From positions 13,013,001 through 13,077,000 of the forward strand of contig NC_083389.1 in assembly GCF_031755915.1 (NCBI RefSeq): DNA of 64,000 bases, given 5' to 3'. The translations under genes and the position numbers were made by a program. Below are positions 63,906-64,000 of the stretch, piece by piece. How positions within the stretch are numbered: the stretch's first letter is position 1; the number at the start of each line of letters is the position of its first letter. Under the pieces are notes generated by a model. It saw only the letters and a list, made by a program, of their open reading frames with translations. It searched no databases and was not told the origin of the DNA. Source of the DNA: Ziziphus jujuba (lineage: Eukaryota > Streptophyta > Magnoliopsida > Rosales > Rhamnaceae).

Positions 63906-64000
63906 TATCAACACAATACGACAGATGACTTTTCCAACAAAACAACATATAAAACCAATGTCTATTATGCCAAAACACACGTTACGTGGTTGAGCTACTA
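63906..64000. other. Window end, nothing recognised
   Basis: The last ~95 bp lie past the repeat array and show no recognisable feature. Confidence 0.5.

Overview
The window looks like nuclear DNA of a dicot plant. It is very AT-rich, rich in TA, TG and poly-A/T tracts, and its genes have short plant-type GT-AG introns. Their products match plant families: CLE peptides, a GTE bromodomain protein, mitochondrial malate dehydrogenase, the tRNA isopentenyltransferase IPT9, a TBL/DUF231 acetyltransferase and the RNA-binding protein UBA2C. The species cannot be fixed from the sequence alone. No transposase, reverse transcriptase, tRNA or rRNA gene was seen.

Region 1 (1-23 kb) is gene-poor and holds four small intronless genes, all on the + strand, for CLE-family prepropeptides. 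Their C-terminal dodecapeptides are RLSPGGPNPFHQ, RKSPGGPDSYHH, RSSPGGPDPHHH and RLPPGGPDPQHH. The first three share signal peptide and mid-region sequence and form a diverged tandem family; the fourth is more distant. A 57-aa signal-peptide-like ORF of unknown family lies about 450 bp before the first CLE gene. Between the genes are small foldback elements, tandem duplications and an extremely AT-rich block at about 6.6-10.2 kb.

Region 2 (23-59 kb) is gene-dense. In order it holds a membrane-anchored GT4-like glycosyltransferase (-), a GTE2/GTE7-type BET protein (+), mitochondrial malate dehydrogenase with 7 exons (-), IPT9 with 11 exons (-), a TBL O-acetyltransferase with 5 exons (+), an uncharacterised plant protein with 5 coding exons (-), and UBA2C (-). 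UBA2C has an intact single-exon CDS, and a splice donor one base after its stop codon suggests a spliced 3' UTR. All splice models were built by hand and keep frame from start to stop. These are unrelated housekeeping and regulatory genes, not a pathway cluster.

Region 3 (59-64 kb) holds a Lys-rich hypothetical ORF and a truncated, stop-containing copy of a plant membrane-protein gene. That copy is joined directly to a head-to-head (palindromic) repeat array: two units in one orientation (249-bp spacing) and five in the other (exact 255-bp spacing, last one shortened), built around the perfect palindrome CGGTAATTACCG.

The most noteworthy items are the CLE cluster with its unusual peptide endings, the secreted-peptide-like ORF beside it, the palindromic array fused to the pseudogene, and the probable spliced 3' UTR of UBA2C, which includes a 50-codon open frame.
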